From positions 1-64,000 of the forward strand of contig JAFQOI010000047.1 in assembly GCA_017403285.1 (NCBI GenBank): a stretch of DNA of 64,000 bases, in the 5' to 3' direction. The position numbers and the translations under genes were made by a program. The notes under the pieces were generated by a model. It saw only the letters and a list, made by a program, of their open reading frames with translations, made no database searches and was not told the DNA's origin. Origin of the DNA: a bacterium. Its GTDB lineage: Bacteria > Cyanobacteriota > Vampirovibrionia > Gastranaerophilales > Gastranaerophilaceae. The number at the start of each line of letters is the position of its first letter. Positions within the stretch are counted from its first letter, which is position 1. This document shows, one piece after another, positions 47,816-57,790 of the stretch.

Positions 47816-48595
47816 GAAAATAAGCCCAAAACCCATTATAAGCATACCAGACATAATACCAATAATTACATGGTGATTTTCACCATATTCCCTCGCCAAA
47901 GGAAGAAGCGTATCAAAAGAAATATAAACCATAATACCAGCAACAGCCGCAGTCATTATTCCTATACATTGAGCTGGCATAATAGTTTTTAACAAAATAA
48001 CACCAATTAAACCGCCAACTGGTTCTGAAATTCCAGATAAAAATGTATATAATATTGCTAACCTTTTCTTTCCTGTTGCGTGGAAAACAGGAAGTGCAAT
48101 CGCAATACCCTCAGGAATGTTATGGATAGCAATTGCTATTGCAACTGGAATACCAAGCATTATATCCTGACTTGAAACAAGAAAGGTTGTAATACCTTCA
48201 GGCAAGTTATGCAATGAGACTGCGATTGCAGTGATAAAACCCGCTCTTTGAATTTTTTTTCTTTGTTGAACTTTTGCTGATCTATCTAGAAAATTTGATT
48301 CTATATGATCTGGCACAAAACAGTCAATTGCAATGGCAATTACAATACCAAGAAAAAATCCGCCAAACGCCAATGCTTGAGAGGAAATTTCATTGTAATA
48401 TGAACAAAGCATTTTAGGCGCTTCGTCCATAAGTTCGCTTAAACTTACATAAATCATTACTCCAGCAGAAAAGCCAAGTCCAACAGAAAGTGCTCTCAAG
48501 TTATTTCTTTTGATAAAGAAAGTGACGAAGCCGCCTATTAATGTCGACATCCCTGCTAATAAAGTTAAGACTAAAGGTAATACATATGAATTCAT
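47810..48595 (-). CDS. zupT: ZIP family zinc transporter
   Basis: The 261-residue protein has about eight spans and the two metal-binding signatures HNLPEGIT (about 128) and HNIPEGIA (about 158). This fits the ZupT branch of ZIP transporters, which take up zinc and other divalent metals. A TATAAT lies only 3 nt from the ATG on the minus strand. It has no clear ribosome site, so the start is not fully settled, although the N-terminus matches the family. Confidence 0.9.
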   Translation of the reverse strand: MNSYVLPLVLTLLAGMSTLIGGFVTFFIKRNNLRALSVGLGFSAGVMIYVSLSELMDEAPKMLCSYYNEISSQALAFGGFFLGIVIAIAIDCFVPDHIESNFLDRSAKVQQRKKIQRAGFITAIAVSLHNLPEGITTFLVSSQDIMLGIPVAIAIAIHNIPEGIAIALPVFHATGKKRLAILYTFLSGISEPVGGLIGVILLKTIMPAQCIGIMTAAVAGIMVYISFDTLLPLAREYGENHHVIIGIMSGMLIMGFGLIFL

Positions 48596-48641
48596 AAAAT
48601 TATACTATCACAAAAGTATGTATATTTAACTCAAAATTTTA

Positions 48642-48647
48642 TATAAT
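48642..48647 (+). promoter_or_regulatory. -10 box giving a probably leaderless pilC/gspF-like mRNA
   Basis: TATAAT ends 6 nt before the ATG at 48654. The -35 area (TGTATA at 48619-48624) is weak. Confidence 0.5.
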
Positions 48648-48653
48648 AAAAAT

Positions 48654-49850
48654 ATGAGCAAATTTTTTTATCGAGTAAAAAATATAAATGATGAAACAGA
48701 AACCGGATACATTATTGCACAAGATGTTTCAGATGCCGTAGATAATCTTACATCAAAAGGTTTGACGATTCTTGAACTTTCTCTTTCTGATACTAAAACA
48801 GAAAAAAAACATAGTCATTCAGAAGCATATGCCAGATGCATAATTTTTTCTATAAAAGAAAAATCAGAATTTATAAATGCTTTATTTTTTCAATATAAAT
48901 CTGGACTCCCAATCCAAGAAATTTTTAAATCAATATCCATAACTACTGCTAGTAAAAACCTTCAGATATTGAGTTCTGCTGTATTAAACCAATTAGAACA
49001 AGGAAAATCTTTAAAAGAAGCCTTTTGTAAATATCAAAATGCATTAGGAAAAGCCTATACGATGTTGATATGTGCAGGAGAAGAATCTGGGAAATTAGAT
49101 GAAGTTCTATCCTCTTTAACTGCGAATATTCAAAGGGAAGAAGATGTTAAAAGTAAAATTATTTCATCGCTAACATATCCTGCTTGTATCTTTGTTTTAG
49201 CAATTGCAATTTTTGTTTTCTTTAAATCATTTATTTTTAAGATTTTTGAATCAATGTTTGACGGAATATGCCAAGCACAAATTATGAAATTAATATTTAT
49301 CACAATATTTAATGAAATCGTTGTTTTGGGAATTTTAGCAGGCATCATAATATTCTTAGTAAAAAACAAAAAAGCACAACAACGATTTTTCAGTTTTATA
49401 ACAAAACTCCCAGTAGCATCAAAACTTGTTAAAAATTACTATTTCCAAAACTTCTTTATGGTTCTCGCACTTTCATACGAAGCGGGCATTCCTATAGCAG
49501 ATGCTGTTGAATTAGCAGGAGGGACTATAGGAATAAATGACATCAGAACAAAAATAAAAAAATCATCATTAATGATACAAAAAGGTTGTGAAATAACAAC
49601 AGCAATTATGGTAGCAAATGTTTTTCCTCAACGTACTATTTCACAAATATCAACTGGAGAAAAAGCGGGAGAATTAGACAAGGTTTTAAAAGTAATTTCT
49701 GATGATTACACAAAAAAACTTGAAACTTCGATTGCTGTAATTTCTAAACTTACAGAACCTGCTATTTTAATTTTAATAGGCTGTATGGTTGCATACATAG
49801 TTATTAATTGTTATTCAAAATATTATGAAAGCCTGTTTTCAATGATTTAA
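48654..49850 (+). CDS. Type II secretion/type IV pilus inner-membrane protein (GspF/PilC)
   Basis: The 398-residue protein has the duplicated GspF domain. An N-terminal piece (FFYRVKNINDETETGYI) leads to the first helical bundle (QYKSGLPIQEIFKSI, CAGEESGKLDEVL), then spans, then the second (SYEAGIPIADAVELAGG, STGEKAGELDKVL) and a last span. It is an inner-membrane assembly platform for a pilus or pseudopilus. No other pilus genes are adjacent; a prepilin-like gene is at 62217. The stop is interlocked with that of the GT9 gene. Confidence 0.9.
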   Translation: MSKFFYRVKNINDETETGYIIAQDVSDAVDNLTSKGLTILELSLSDTKTEKKHSHSEAYARCIIFSIKEKSEFINALFFQYKSGLPIQEIFKSISITTASKNLQILSSAVLNQLEQGKSLKEAFCKYQNALGKAYTMLICAGEESGKLDEVLSSLTANIQREEDVKSKIISSLTYPACIFVLAIAIFVFFKSFIFKIFESMFDGICQAQIMKLIFITIFNEIVVLGILAGIIIFLVKNKKAQQRFFSFITKLPVASKLVKNYYFQNFFMVLALSYEAGIPIADAVELAGGTIGINDIRTKIKKSSLMIQKGCEITTAIMVANVFPQRTISQISTGEKAGELDKVLKVISDDYTKKLETSIAVISKLTEPAILILIGCMVAYIVINCYSKYYESLFSMI

Positions 49851-50884
49851 ACTGAAATAATTTTCTCAATTGCTTGTTTAACTTGTTCGACAGTAATTAA
49901 ATTCAGACAAGCTTTATTATTTGGACATTTTTTTCTTAAATAACAAGGCATACAATCTAAATCTGCTTTTAAAGGGATACTACCATCACCTAAAATTTTC
50001 CATTTTTCAAATGGCATTGGTCCATATAAGCCTATAACTTTGGTATTAACTGAAGCAGCCATATGTAACGTGCCAGAGTCATTACCAATTATAAAATCAA
50101 CTCGTTTTAATACGGCAAGACTATCCTTTAAATTAACCTTCCCACACAAATTTACAGGAGGAATAGCCAAATTAACACCATAATTCATGTTCTCATAAAT
50201 CTGTTTGTCAGATGGAGCACCAATAAAAATTACTTGCGCTTTTTTTTCGTCAGACAAATATTTTATTACTTGTGCAAAACGATTTATATCCCAAGTTTTA
50301 TTTGGATTACTAGCGGTTGCACTCACAACAACCTTTATTGCTTCTTCAGATATTTTATTTTCTTCAAAAAGCCTTTGAACTTTTTCTTCACTTTTAACAT
50401 CAATCCAATTTTCAAGATAATTATCTTTTATGCTTATTCCATCTTTTTCAAGAACATCAAGCATACACAAAGCCTCGTGCCTAATATTATCATATTTAAC
50501 TTTTTTAGAAAGGAAAATCCCTCTATTTTCAGTATCATAACCAACACGTTCTTTGATACCAGCAAAAAAACATAATAATGCGCTTGACAATGAACGTTTT
50601 AATACATAGGCTTTATCATATTTTCCTTTTCTCAACTGAGAAACATAATGCCAAAAAGATTGTTTTTTTCCACTTCCATTTTCGTATTTGTGCTTTCTTG
50701 TTGTGTCAAAGTAAATAAAATTATCAACATAAGGACAATTTTCTATTACCTCTCCTGAATTGGGAGCAACTAGCATATCAATCTGACTATCCGGATACGC
50801 ATATCTTAAATTTCTTAAAAATGGAATTGTAAGAATCATATCACCTATAAATCTGTATCTTACAACAAGTATTTTTTTACTCAC
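49847..50884 (-). CDS. Family 9 glycosyltransferase (heptosyltransferase)
   Basis: The 345-residue protein matches GT9 heptosyltransferases of lipopolysaccharide core synthesis. It shows ILVVRYRFIGDMILTIPFLRNL, a middle linker, then IGAPSDKQ, FIGNDSGTLHMAASVNTKVIGLYGP and a C-terminal C-x-P-C (CMPCYLRKKCPNNKAC). The start is GTG after AAGGAAG; a TTG lies one codon earlier. It overlaps lpxK by 8 nt, and with it links lipid A and core formation. Confidence 0.87.
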   Translation of the reverse strand: MSKKILVVRYRFIGDMILTIPFLRNLRYAYPDSQIDMLVAPNSGEVIENCPYVDNFIYFDTTRKHKYENGSGKKQSFWHYVSQLRKGKYDKAYVLKRSLSSALLCFFAGIKERVGYDTENRGIFLSKKVKYDNIRHEALCMLDVLEKDGISIKDNYLENWIDVKSEEKVQRLFEENKISEEAIKVVVSATASNPNKTWDINRFAQVIKYLSDEKKAQVIFIGAPSDKQIYENMNYGVNLAIPPVNLCGKVNLKDSLAVLKRVDFIIGNDSGTLHMAASVNTKVIGLYGPMPFEKWKILGDGSIPLKADLDCMPCYLRKKCPNNKACLNLITVEQVKQAIEKIISV

Positions 50885-51941
50885 CAAAAACTTCCTTTAC
50901 GTCCATATAAGATTTTAATTTAAGAACATAAAAATTAACTGGCATATCAATATCCTTGATAATATCGATTAATTTAACTGCATCTTTTTCTGTTGTTACT
51001 ATATTTACAATGTTTTCTTCTTGCGCATATTCAATTATTTTAGCGACATCATTTCTATCATAAATATGATGATCTTCAAACTCAAGAACAGCTACTAATT
51101 TATGATCTTGTTTTAAGAAATCATAAAAGCCTTCTGGCTGCCCTATTGCTGAAAATGCCATAACCTTACTTCCCAAAGGAAGTTGTTCATTAGAATTAAT
51201 ATTATAAATTCCAGATGGCTCCATCTTACATAAATAAATATCTTTATTATATTTTTCTTTAAGAAAATCGCAGAATTTAAGTGTTTTTTCTGTATTAAAT
51301 CCCTTATTTACAACAACAATCTTCTTTGCTCTTTCAATTGAAGAAAGATTTTCTCTCAATGGACCAGCAGGAAGCACATTACCATTTCCAAATTTATTCT
51401 TTGCATCAACAAGAACAACATCTAAATCACGTTTAATTTTTCTGTGTTGAAAAGCATCATCAAGAATTATCACATCTGGTGAATACTTTTTCATCAAGAA
51501 TTTTTCTGCCTTAATCCTACTTTTACAAGTAACCACATAAGCACCCTTACAGTTATTAGCAAGCATTACAGGCTCATCTCCAGCAACAGATGCTTTGAAT
51601 TGACTACCAGAACCATCAGAAATAAGGTTAGGTTCATTATTGGAAAGTTTTGCACCATATCCCCTTGAAATTATTGCAACTTTCTTATTTTTAGAAAGAA
51701 AATATTTCGCTGCTTCTATTGTGAATGGAGTTTTCCCAACTCCACCTGTTGTAAGATTTCCAACAGATACAACAAATGCTTTTGAACCATATGAGCGTAA
51801 GATTTTTTTATCGTACATTTTATTTCTTAAAATAGACACTACATTATAAAAGAGGCTAAAAAACTTTAATGCAAAATATGCGCTCTTTTCATATATATTT
51901 AAATCTTTTTTGTAGTGTATTCTTGATATAAAAAGTTTCAT
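50877..51941 (-). CDS. lpxK: Tetraacyldisaccharide 4'-kinase
   Basis: LpxK phosphorylates the lipid A disaccharide at position 4'. The 354-residue protein has the N-terminal membrane-associated helix, the P-loop-type VSVGNLTTGGVGKTP (about 57-71), ISRGYGAK, DDAFQHR (catalytic Asp region, about 145) and VTTEKDAVKL near the end. It shows the cell makes a lipid A-type outer leaflet. It lies 7 nt downstream of mlaD in the same orientation. Confidence 0.93.
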   Translation of the reverse strand: MKLFISRIHYKKDLNIYEKSAYFALKFFSLFYNVVSILRNKMYDKKILRSYGSKAFVVSVGNLTTGGVGKTPFTIEAAKYFLSKNKKVAIISRGYGAKLSNNEPNLISDGSGSQFKASVAGDEPVMLANNCKGAYVVTCKSRIKAEKFLMKKYSPDVIILDDAFQHRKIKRDLDVVLVDAKNKFGNGNVLPAGPLRENLSSIERAKKIVVVNKGFNTEKTLKFCDFLKEKYNKDIYLCKMEPSGIYNINSNEQLPLGSKVMAFSAIGQPEGFYDFLKQDHKLVAVLEFEDHHIYDRNDVAKIIEYAQEENIVNIVTTEKDAVKLIDIIKDIDMPVNFYVLKLKSYMDVKEVFGE

Positions 51942-51948
51942 ATTAAAC

Positions 51949-53307
51949 CTAGAACAATAATCTAAACAATAAGAATCTCTTATTTAATTTTTCAGAAAAT
52001 TTTCTAAGATTTTCTGAAGTAGCATTTATATCATCCATTGTTTGTTTAAGCTTTTCTTCATCCTCTGTTGCATAGTTAACAGTATCTAAAGTAATTGTTA
52101 ACTTATCAAGAGCAGTATTCAACTTAACAACAGAATCTTTTATATTTTTCTTTAAATTTGCATCCTTTGACATATCATTTATATAACTAGAAAGCTCAGC
52201 AACATTCTTTGCCGTAATTTGAATATTAGTCAATGTATTTTGAGTTTCAGGATTTTCCAAAAGATTTGAAACATTATCAGAAAGTCTTGAGAATGATTTT
52301 GTGGCATTCGCAATGTTTTCAACAAAATCTTTATCCCCAGCAATTTGATTTAAATTATCTGTTAAAGCAATAAGATTTTCGGAAAGGACATTAACCTTAT
52401 CAGAAAGCATTTCAATTTCTGCTTTAGACAAATCAATGAGTTCTTGTGCTTTTGCCATAGTAACATTTGCTTTTTCAGTAAATTCAGTAACATTAATTGC
52501 TGTTTGCTGTAAATCTCTAATAACATCATCAGATAAAAGCATTGAAATTCTTTCATTTGTTTCTATTAAAGACTCAGCGCTTCGATATTGAAGAGCAAGA
52601 AAATCTGCTATTCTCATAGGTTCAATTACCGTATATGGAGAATTAGTTATAGGATATGGTACATCAATATTTCCTTTTGGAATTAATCGCAATTTTTTAT
52701 CACTATCCACACTAACAATAACTCCATCAAGTTGTTCTGGAGTTACCAACCCAGGCAAATCAACAATATACTTAATTTTGTATGAATTTTTTGTTTTGAT
52801 ATTTTCTTTAACTAAAATAGGTAAAGAGTTCGTCTCAACTATTTCAACCTTTTTTATAACGCCAATATCATAATACTTGCCATCAAGTTTCATTTGAACT
52901 TTATCTTCAGCGTGTACAATTTTTGATTTATTACTTTCTGGAATATAAATAACTTTTTCTTTTGGTGGAGTAATTTCAAGGAACTGTTCACCAATAATAC
53001 CAGATTGCTGAATTGAAATTTCAGATGCTCTTGGAATAACCACATTAGGTTCAGTAATAACAAATTTTACATCAACATAACTATCTGCAAAATTTAATTT
53101 TGGTTTTATCTCTTCCACCTGACCAATTCTAACGCCCATCATTTGAACGCCACTACCAGCACGCATACCATTAACATCTTTAAAACTAACTGTTAATCTC
53201 TCTGCGCTTGAAATAGCTTTACCTTTTATCCAAAGTACAGTAAAAACTAATATAATTATTGCTGATAATGCTAATATTCCAACTTTAAATGATGATGAAA
53301 ATTTCAT
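51949..53307 (-). CDS. mlaD: Mce/MlaD-family lipid transport protein
   Basis: The 452-residue protein is anchored by one N-terminal span (about 8-26). The MlaD/Mce domain (about 38-120, with SFKDVNGMRAGSGVQMMGVRIG) follows, then a beta-rich part and a long helical, coiled-coil tail (about 225-430) with many Leu/Asn heptads. It would bridge inner and outer membrane and shuttle lipids with MlaE and MlaF, which lie immediately upstream. The tail is longer than in E. coli MlaD, similar to other Mce proteins. Confidence 0.9.
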   Translation of the reverse strand: MKFSSSFKVGILALSAIIILVFTVLWIKGKAISSAERLTVSFKDVNGMRAGSGVQMMGVRIGQVEEIKPKLNFADSYVDVKFVITEPNVVIPRASEISIQQSGIIGEQFLEITPPKEKVIYIPESNKSKIVHAEDKVQMKLDGKYYDIGVIKKVEIVETNSLPILVKENIKTKNSYKIKYIVDLPGLVTPEQLDGVIVSVDSDKKLRLIPKGNIDVPYPITNSPYTVIEPMRIADFLALQYRSAESLIETNERISMLLSDDVIRDLQQTAINVTEFTEKANVTMAKAQELIDLSKAEIEMLSDKVNVLSENLIALTDNLNQIAGDKDFVENIANATKSFSRLSDNVSNLLENPETQNTLTNIQITAKNVAELSSYINDMSKDANLKKNIKDSVVKLNTALDKLTITLDTVNYATEDEEKLKQTMDDINATSENLRKFSEKLNKRFLLFRLLF

Positions 53308-53350
53308 TGTCTTTCCTTACCTAATTTCATTTTACAACAAAAATTAAAAA

Positions 53351-54079
53351 CTAAAAACTTGAAGCAGTTATTTTCATAGGACCTTCTGTAGATGCCGATA
53401 CAAACTGTTGTGTATAAGGATTATCTTGTTTTAGAAGGTCAGCAGGAGTACCTCTGAATACAATATGTCCATCATATAGCATAATTACTTTATCTGAACA
53501 TCTTGTTATTGTTGACATTTGGTGAGTAACCACAATTGAAGTTGCTTTTGTTTCCGTTCTTAAACGCAAAATGTAATCTTCAATCACTGTAGATGCAACA
53601 GGGTCTAAACCAGCCGTAGGTTCATCATAAAGAATAAATTGAGGTTTTGTAACAATAGCACGAGCAAGACTAACCCTTTTTTGCATACCACCAGAAAGTT
53701 CATGGGGAAACTTATCTTCAATACCTTCAAGTCCTACTGTTTTTAGACTTCTTGCAACAATTTCTTTTATTTCTGCTTTTGTATATTTACCCTTAAACTC
53801 TTTTCTTTCATTCAATGCAAAAGAAATATTATCTAATACATTCAAAGAATCAAACAAAGCAGAATATTGAAATACCATTGCAACATCGCCATTGCCAATA
53901 TCAATAATTCCAGAATCAGGAGACAAAAGCCCACACAATATTTTAAGTATGGTACTTTTTCCCGAACCACTAAATCCGACAATAGAAAGTATTTCCCCCT
54001 CTTCCACTGTAAAAGAAATATTATCTAATACCTTTTTATTATCGAATACCTTTGTTAAATTTTGAACCTTTATAGCCAT
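53351..54079 (-). CDS. mlaF: ABC transporter ATP-binding protein, MlaF type
   Basis: The 242-residue ATPase drives the Mla lipid transporter. Walker A is GFSGSGKST (about 36), the signature LSGGMQKRVSLARAI (about 133) and Walker B FILYDEPTAGLDP (about 157). The GMQKR form of the signature is typical of the MlaF/MkL group. It is between mlaE and mlaD with short gaps. Confidence 0.93.
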   Translation of the reverse strand: MAIKVQNLTKVFDNKKVLDNISFTVEEGEILSIVGFSGSGKSTILKILCGLLSPDSGIIDIGNGDVAMVFQYSALFDSLNVLDNISFALNERKEFKGKYTKAEIKEIVARSLKTVGLEGIEDKFPHELSGGMQKRVSLARAIVTKPQFILYDEPTAGLDPVASTVIEDYILRLRTETKATSIVVTHQMSTITRCSDKVIMLYDGHIVFRGTPADLLKQDNPYTQQFVSASTEGPMKITASSF

Positions 54080-54093
54080 CTCTTTTTACCTTT

Positions 54094-54906
54094 TTAGACA
54101 TAAAATGCTGCTGCAAATATACAGTCAATAATTACAATTGCAACAAAAGACCAAACAACAGCTTTTGTTGTTGCAATACCTACACCTTTCGCTCCGCCAG
54201 ATGCATCATAACCACAACTTGAACTAATTAAACTTATACAAGCACCAAAACAAGCCGATTTAAATAGCATTATATTAATATCTCTAATATATAACCCTTG
54301 CCAAACAGAAGTTATATAGCAAAGCCAAGTAACATCTTTAGCAGCAAACATTGCAGTTAAACCACCTGTTAATATTCCAACTGTTGAAGAAATAACAACT
54401 ACAAAAGGCATCATTATGAAACCAGCAAGAACTCTTGGTAAGAACAAATATTGAAATGGAGACACCTTAAGTACATTCATTGCATCTATTTGTTCCGTTA
54501 CACGCATTGTTGCAAGTTCACTTGCTTGAGAAGAGCCTATCATTGATATAATTGCGAAACCTGACATTATAACGCCAATTTCTCTAACCATAGTAAGTGC
54601 GACCAAAAGACCTATATAATCTTTCCCGCCTTGTTTTACCATTTCTGGTGCTATTTGCATTGCAAGAATTATTGCAGTCATTGAAACAATAGAAAGCGTG
54701 ATTGGCAAAGAATCAACCGCAAATCTTGAAGATTGTTCCAATAGTTGCTTAAAATTTATTTGAAAAGAAAACAAATATTTTAAAACCTGACAAAATCTAA
54801 ATGAAATATTGCCAAAAGTTTCCAAAAAATCATGCAAATAATGAAGCAACATGTATATTGCTTTATACGTTATCGTTTCTTTAACATATGATTGTAATTT
54901 AGTCAT
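54094..54906 (-). CDS. mlaE: ABC transporter permease, MlaE type
   Basis: The 270-residue permease has about five spans and the MlaE landmarks ALTMVREIGVIMSG (about 113), ASELATMRVTEQIDAM (about 138) and a C-terminal region GYDASGGAKGVG. It forms the inner-membrane dimer for lipid transport with MlaF. It is the first gene of mlaE-mlaF-mlaD-lpxK-GT9. Confidence 0.93.
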   Translation of the reverse strand: MTKLQSYVKETITYKAIYMLLHYLHDFLETFGNISFRFCQVLKYLFSFQINFKQLLEQSSRFAVDSLPITLSIVSMTAIILAMQIAPEMVKQGGKDYIGLLVALTMVREIGVIMSGFAIISMIGSSQASELATMRVTEQIDAMNVLKVSPFQYLFLPRVLAGFIMMPFVVVISSTVGILTGGLTAMFAAKDVTWLCYITSVWQGLYIRDINIMLFKSACFGACISLISSSCGYDASGGAKGVGIATTKAVVWSFVAIVIIDCIFAAAFYV

Positions 54907-54973
54907 TGCTTCTACAATAGTTCACTTACAGAACTATTATAGCCCAATAAATTTTGCATTGCAAAACTACTAC

Positions 54974-55942
54974 TTAACTTTCAAAAAGAAAACATCTAAC
55001 ATTGTGAGATGGGGAAATTTCCTTAAGACTTGGTTTTTCACATTTACATTTTTTAAAAGCATAAGGACATCTCGTATGAAATTTACAACCCTTTGGTGGA
55101 TTTTGGGGAGAAGGAATATCTCCAGATAATAAAATCTTTTTATTTTTTTTATCTTCACTTATAACTGGAACAGCACTCAAAAGTGCTTCTGAATACGGAT
55201 GTTTGTGATTACTAAAAAACTCTTCTTTTGAAGCAATTTCTACAATTTCCCCCAAATACATAACTGCAATTCTATCAGATATATATTTTACAACACTTAA
55301 ATCATGTGAAATAAAAAGCATTGTAAGATTAAGGTGTTTTTTTAAATCAATTAATAAATTAACAATTTGAGCCTGAATACTAACATCCAAAGCACTAACC
55401 GGCTCATCTGCAACTATAAATGAAGGATTAAGAATTATCGCTCTGGCAATAGCAATTCTTTGTCTTTGTCCACCAGAAAATTCATGTGGATATCTATCCA
55501 AAACATCCTCTGACAAGCCTGTAATTTCAAGTATATTTTTTATCCTTAAATTTATTTCATCTTTATCTTTTATCCCATGTATAACAAATGGTTCTTTTAA
55601 TAGATGATATATTTTCATCCTTGGATTAAGACTCATATACGGATTTTGAAAAATCAACTGAGACTGTTTTCTAAATGATTTTAATTCTTTCTTTGTTTTT
55701 TGAAGAATATTTTTTCCATCAAATAAGACTTCACCAGATGTTGGATTTAGTAATTTTAAAATACTATTACCTAAAGTAGATTTTCCGCTACCTGATTCGC
55801 CAACAAGAGCAAGTATTTCATTTTCATAAATATCTATACTCACGTCATTTAAAGCATAAACATACCCTTTTATATTTCCCATAACCCCATCTAAAAGGGG
55901 ATAGTGCATATTTAGATTTTTTATCTCAAAAAGCTTTTTCAT
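54974..55942 (-). CDS. Oligopeptide-type ABC transporter ATP-binding protein (OppF/DppF-like)
   Basis: The 322-residue ATPase has Walker A GESGSGKST (about 50), signature FSGGQRQRIAIARAI (about 156), Walker B FIVADEPVSALDV (about 177) and the C-terminal Opp-type cysteine region KGCKFHTRCPYAFKKCKCEKP (about 285), typical of OppD/OppF. OppA, OppB, OppC and OppD are not near, so its partners are elsewhere or lost. The minus-strand TATAAT box ends 7 nt before the ATG, so the leader is one base at most. Confidence 0.9.
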   Translation of the reverse strand: MKKLFEIKNLNMHYPLLDGVMGNIKGYVYALNDVSIDIYENEILALVGESGSGKSTLGNSILKLLNPTSGEVLFDGKNILQKTKKELKSFRKQSQLIFQNPYMSLNPRMKIYHLLKEPFVIHGIKDKDEINLRIKNILEITGLSEDVLDRYPHEFSGGQRQRIAIARAIILNPSFIVADEPVSALDVSIQAQIVNLLIDLKKHLNLTMLFISHDLSVVKYISDRIAVMYLGEIVEIASKEEFFSNHKHPYSEALLSAVPVISEDKKNKKILLSGDIPSPQNPPKGCKFHTRCPYAFKKCKCEKPSLKEISPSHNVRCFLFES

Positions 55943-55991
55943 AGAAGTAATTATATATTATTTTTTTCTTTTAATTAATAGGTCAATTTAA

Positions 55992-57641
55992 TTAATTAAT
56001 ACGAAAATCACACTTTGCCCATAAATTATCTTTTTCTTGTACAAAATGCTGTTGAAACAAATCCTGTACAGTTGCGCCAAAATATTCAGACCTATTTTTT
56101 AATTTTTTAATAGCAGTTATTTGTGATTTATTAAAATATTTTTCTACGTTCGCAATTTTATAAGTTTTGCGCAAATCAACAGGCTCATTCGTATTAGAAA
56201 GAATTATATATTGAGAAATTTCTTCAAATGATTTACACTCTTCTATCGCTTTTATTATTTTTTGTCTATCTATCACCAGTCCAGAATAATGAATTATCGG
56301 ATTTTTTTGAGGTTTTGTCCTACTAAATAACATATTATCAATTACCATAAAAATTAGCTCTATACCGTTAACATCAGTGAGCATTATTTGCCCATCATCT
56401 TCTTTTATACCAGCAAGAACATTTTTAATATCAAATGAAGAAACTGATGGTTCATCAGAAACTTCTATAGGGTGCCTTATTGCAGAAGCATTAATTGCGA
56501 ATATATCAACAGATGCATCTTTCTTTTTAATTTCAGCCAAAACTGAATCTGTTATAAAATTTGCCAGAAAACTATTTCCCTCTCTAACCCCTTTATCGTC
56601 CAATATTTCAACATCAGGATTATCCGCCCTGACAGAATATATTTTTTCTATATCTTTTGCCAATAACTTATGATAAAAATGGAATAAAGGTCCCCTTCTT
56701 TTATTTTTAGAAGCATCAAAATCAAACAAACGCATTGCATCTATTTGACCATTATCACCAATTTCTATCTTAGCATTTGCAATTTTTTGAAAATCTTTTG
56801 AAAGAGGAATAATAGGTGTTCTATTAACAACTCTAGTTTTAGTTTTATGTTCATGCCCATCAAAGGCAATATCTATATCAGATATTCTCGCTAGATTATC
56901 CGCCAAGTCAGCACCGGCGTGGCTAAGAAAAATAACAATACCATTCGGATTTTCATTTTTAAATTTAGCTATTCTATCGGCACATTCATTTAAAGTGTTT
57001 TGATAATCATCAATTTCAATATTAGCCAATGGTTTATCATTTAAATCAGTCAACGAAATACCATCCAATTCCTTTTGATACATTTTTAAATTAACTGGCA
57101 TAACAGCAAGGAATAAGAGTTTATGTTTTAAATTAGGATTTTTATCGTCCTCAACGTCAATTACTTTTTCATTAAAAATTTTATTTCCACTTATGCTTTT
57201 TGATAAATTATAAGATTCTTCTAAATTTAAATTTGAAGCAATTATATCAGCATCAACCCCAGACAATATTTCATCTAAAAGAAAAACACCTCCATCAAAC
57301 TCGTGATTACCAAGGGTAAAAAGCGTTTTTGTATTTTTAACCAATTCCTTTATTTGTGCAAAAAATTCATTCAACATTGTAAGTTGAAAACCAGCCAAAG
57401 GTTTTTTAGGATCAGTTATATATCCTTTTTTTCCACCATTCATAAACCAATCACCACAAACAGCAATTATATTTGCACAACCTTTGTTTTCGGTATAGAA
57501 AATATCACTCTTTCTTTTTCGCATCTCCTCAAGCGCACTATTAGAAAGAAGCAACTCTCCGTGAGTATCTGATATAGCATTTATGCTCACATAAGCGGCT
57601 TTAAACGATGGTTTAACGCTTTGAATGCTTTGAATATTCAT
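55992..57641 (-). CDS. Metallophosphatase/5'-nucleotidase-like protein
   Basis: The 549-residue protein has the calcineurin-like motifs SDTHGE (about 24), CGDWFMNGG (about 61), GNHEFDGG (about 111) and FLSHAGADL, FDGHEHKT (about 240 and 257), then a 5'-nucleotidase C-terminal-like domain (about 345-520). Such enzymes are usually exported, but no normal signal peptide is seen. Instead the N-terminus MNIQSIQSVKPSFKAAYVS carries the PSFKA tag discussed in the findings. TATTAT ends 6 nt before the ATG, a possible leaderless start. The substrate is unknown. Confidence 0.8.
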   Translation of the reverse strand: MNIQSIQSVKPSFKAAYVSINAISDTHGELLLSNSALEEMRKRKSDIFYTENKGCANIIAVCGDWFMNGGKKGYITDPKKPLAGFQLTMLNEFFAQIKELVKNTKTLFTLGNHEFDGGVFLLDEILSGVDADIIASNLNLEESYNLSKSISGNKIFNEKVIDVEDDKNPNLKHKLLFLAVMPVNLKMYQKELDGISLTDLNDKPLANIEIDDYQNTLNECADRIAKFKNENPNGIVIFLSHAGADLADNLARISDIDIAFDGHEHKTKTRVVNRTPIIPLSKDFQKIANAKIEIGDNGQIDAMRLFDFDASKNKRRGPLFHFYHKLLAKDIEKIYSVRADNPDVEILDDKGVREGNSFLANFITDSVLAEIKKKDASVDIFAINASAIRHPIEVSDEPSVSSFDIKNVLAGIKEDDGQIMLTDVNGIELIFMVIDNMLFSRTKPQKNPIIHYSGLVIDRQKIIKAIEECKSFEEISQYIILSNTNEPVDLRKTYKIANVEKYFNKSQITAIKKLKNRSEYFGATVQDLFQQHFVQEKDNLWAKCDFRIN

Positions 57642-57741
57642 ACTGAAATAATATCTAAAAATAAGTTTTGTTGTTGATTTGATAATTACTTTTTACAAAA
57701 TTTATAAATTTAAACAAAGACAAATTAAATCCTTACGCTAA

Positions 57742-57769
57742 TTACTTTGTCCCTTTTACATGCTATAAT
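57742..57769 (+). promoter_or_regulatory. Promoter of the AI-2E transporter-radical SAM pair
   Basis: An extended -10, TGCTATAAT (57761-57769), with a weak TTACTT (57742-57747) as -35. Unlike the leaderless genes, a ribosome site AAAGGAAA and a leader of about 15 nt come before the ATG. Confidence 0.6.
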
Positions 57770-57790
57770 TTCCCAAAAAGGAAATTCAAT

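Noticed and set aside
48596-48604. Leaderless start for the ZIP transporter gene
   Set aside because: The minus-strand TATAAT is only 3 nt from the ATG, so transcription would begin within or after the start codon. It does not fit the 6-nt pattern.
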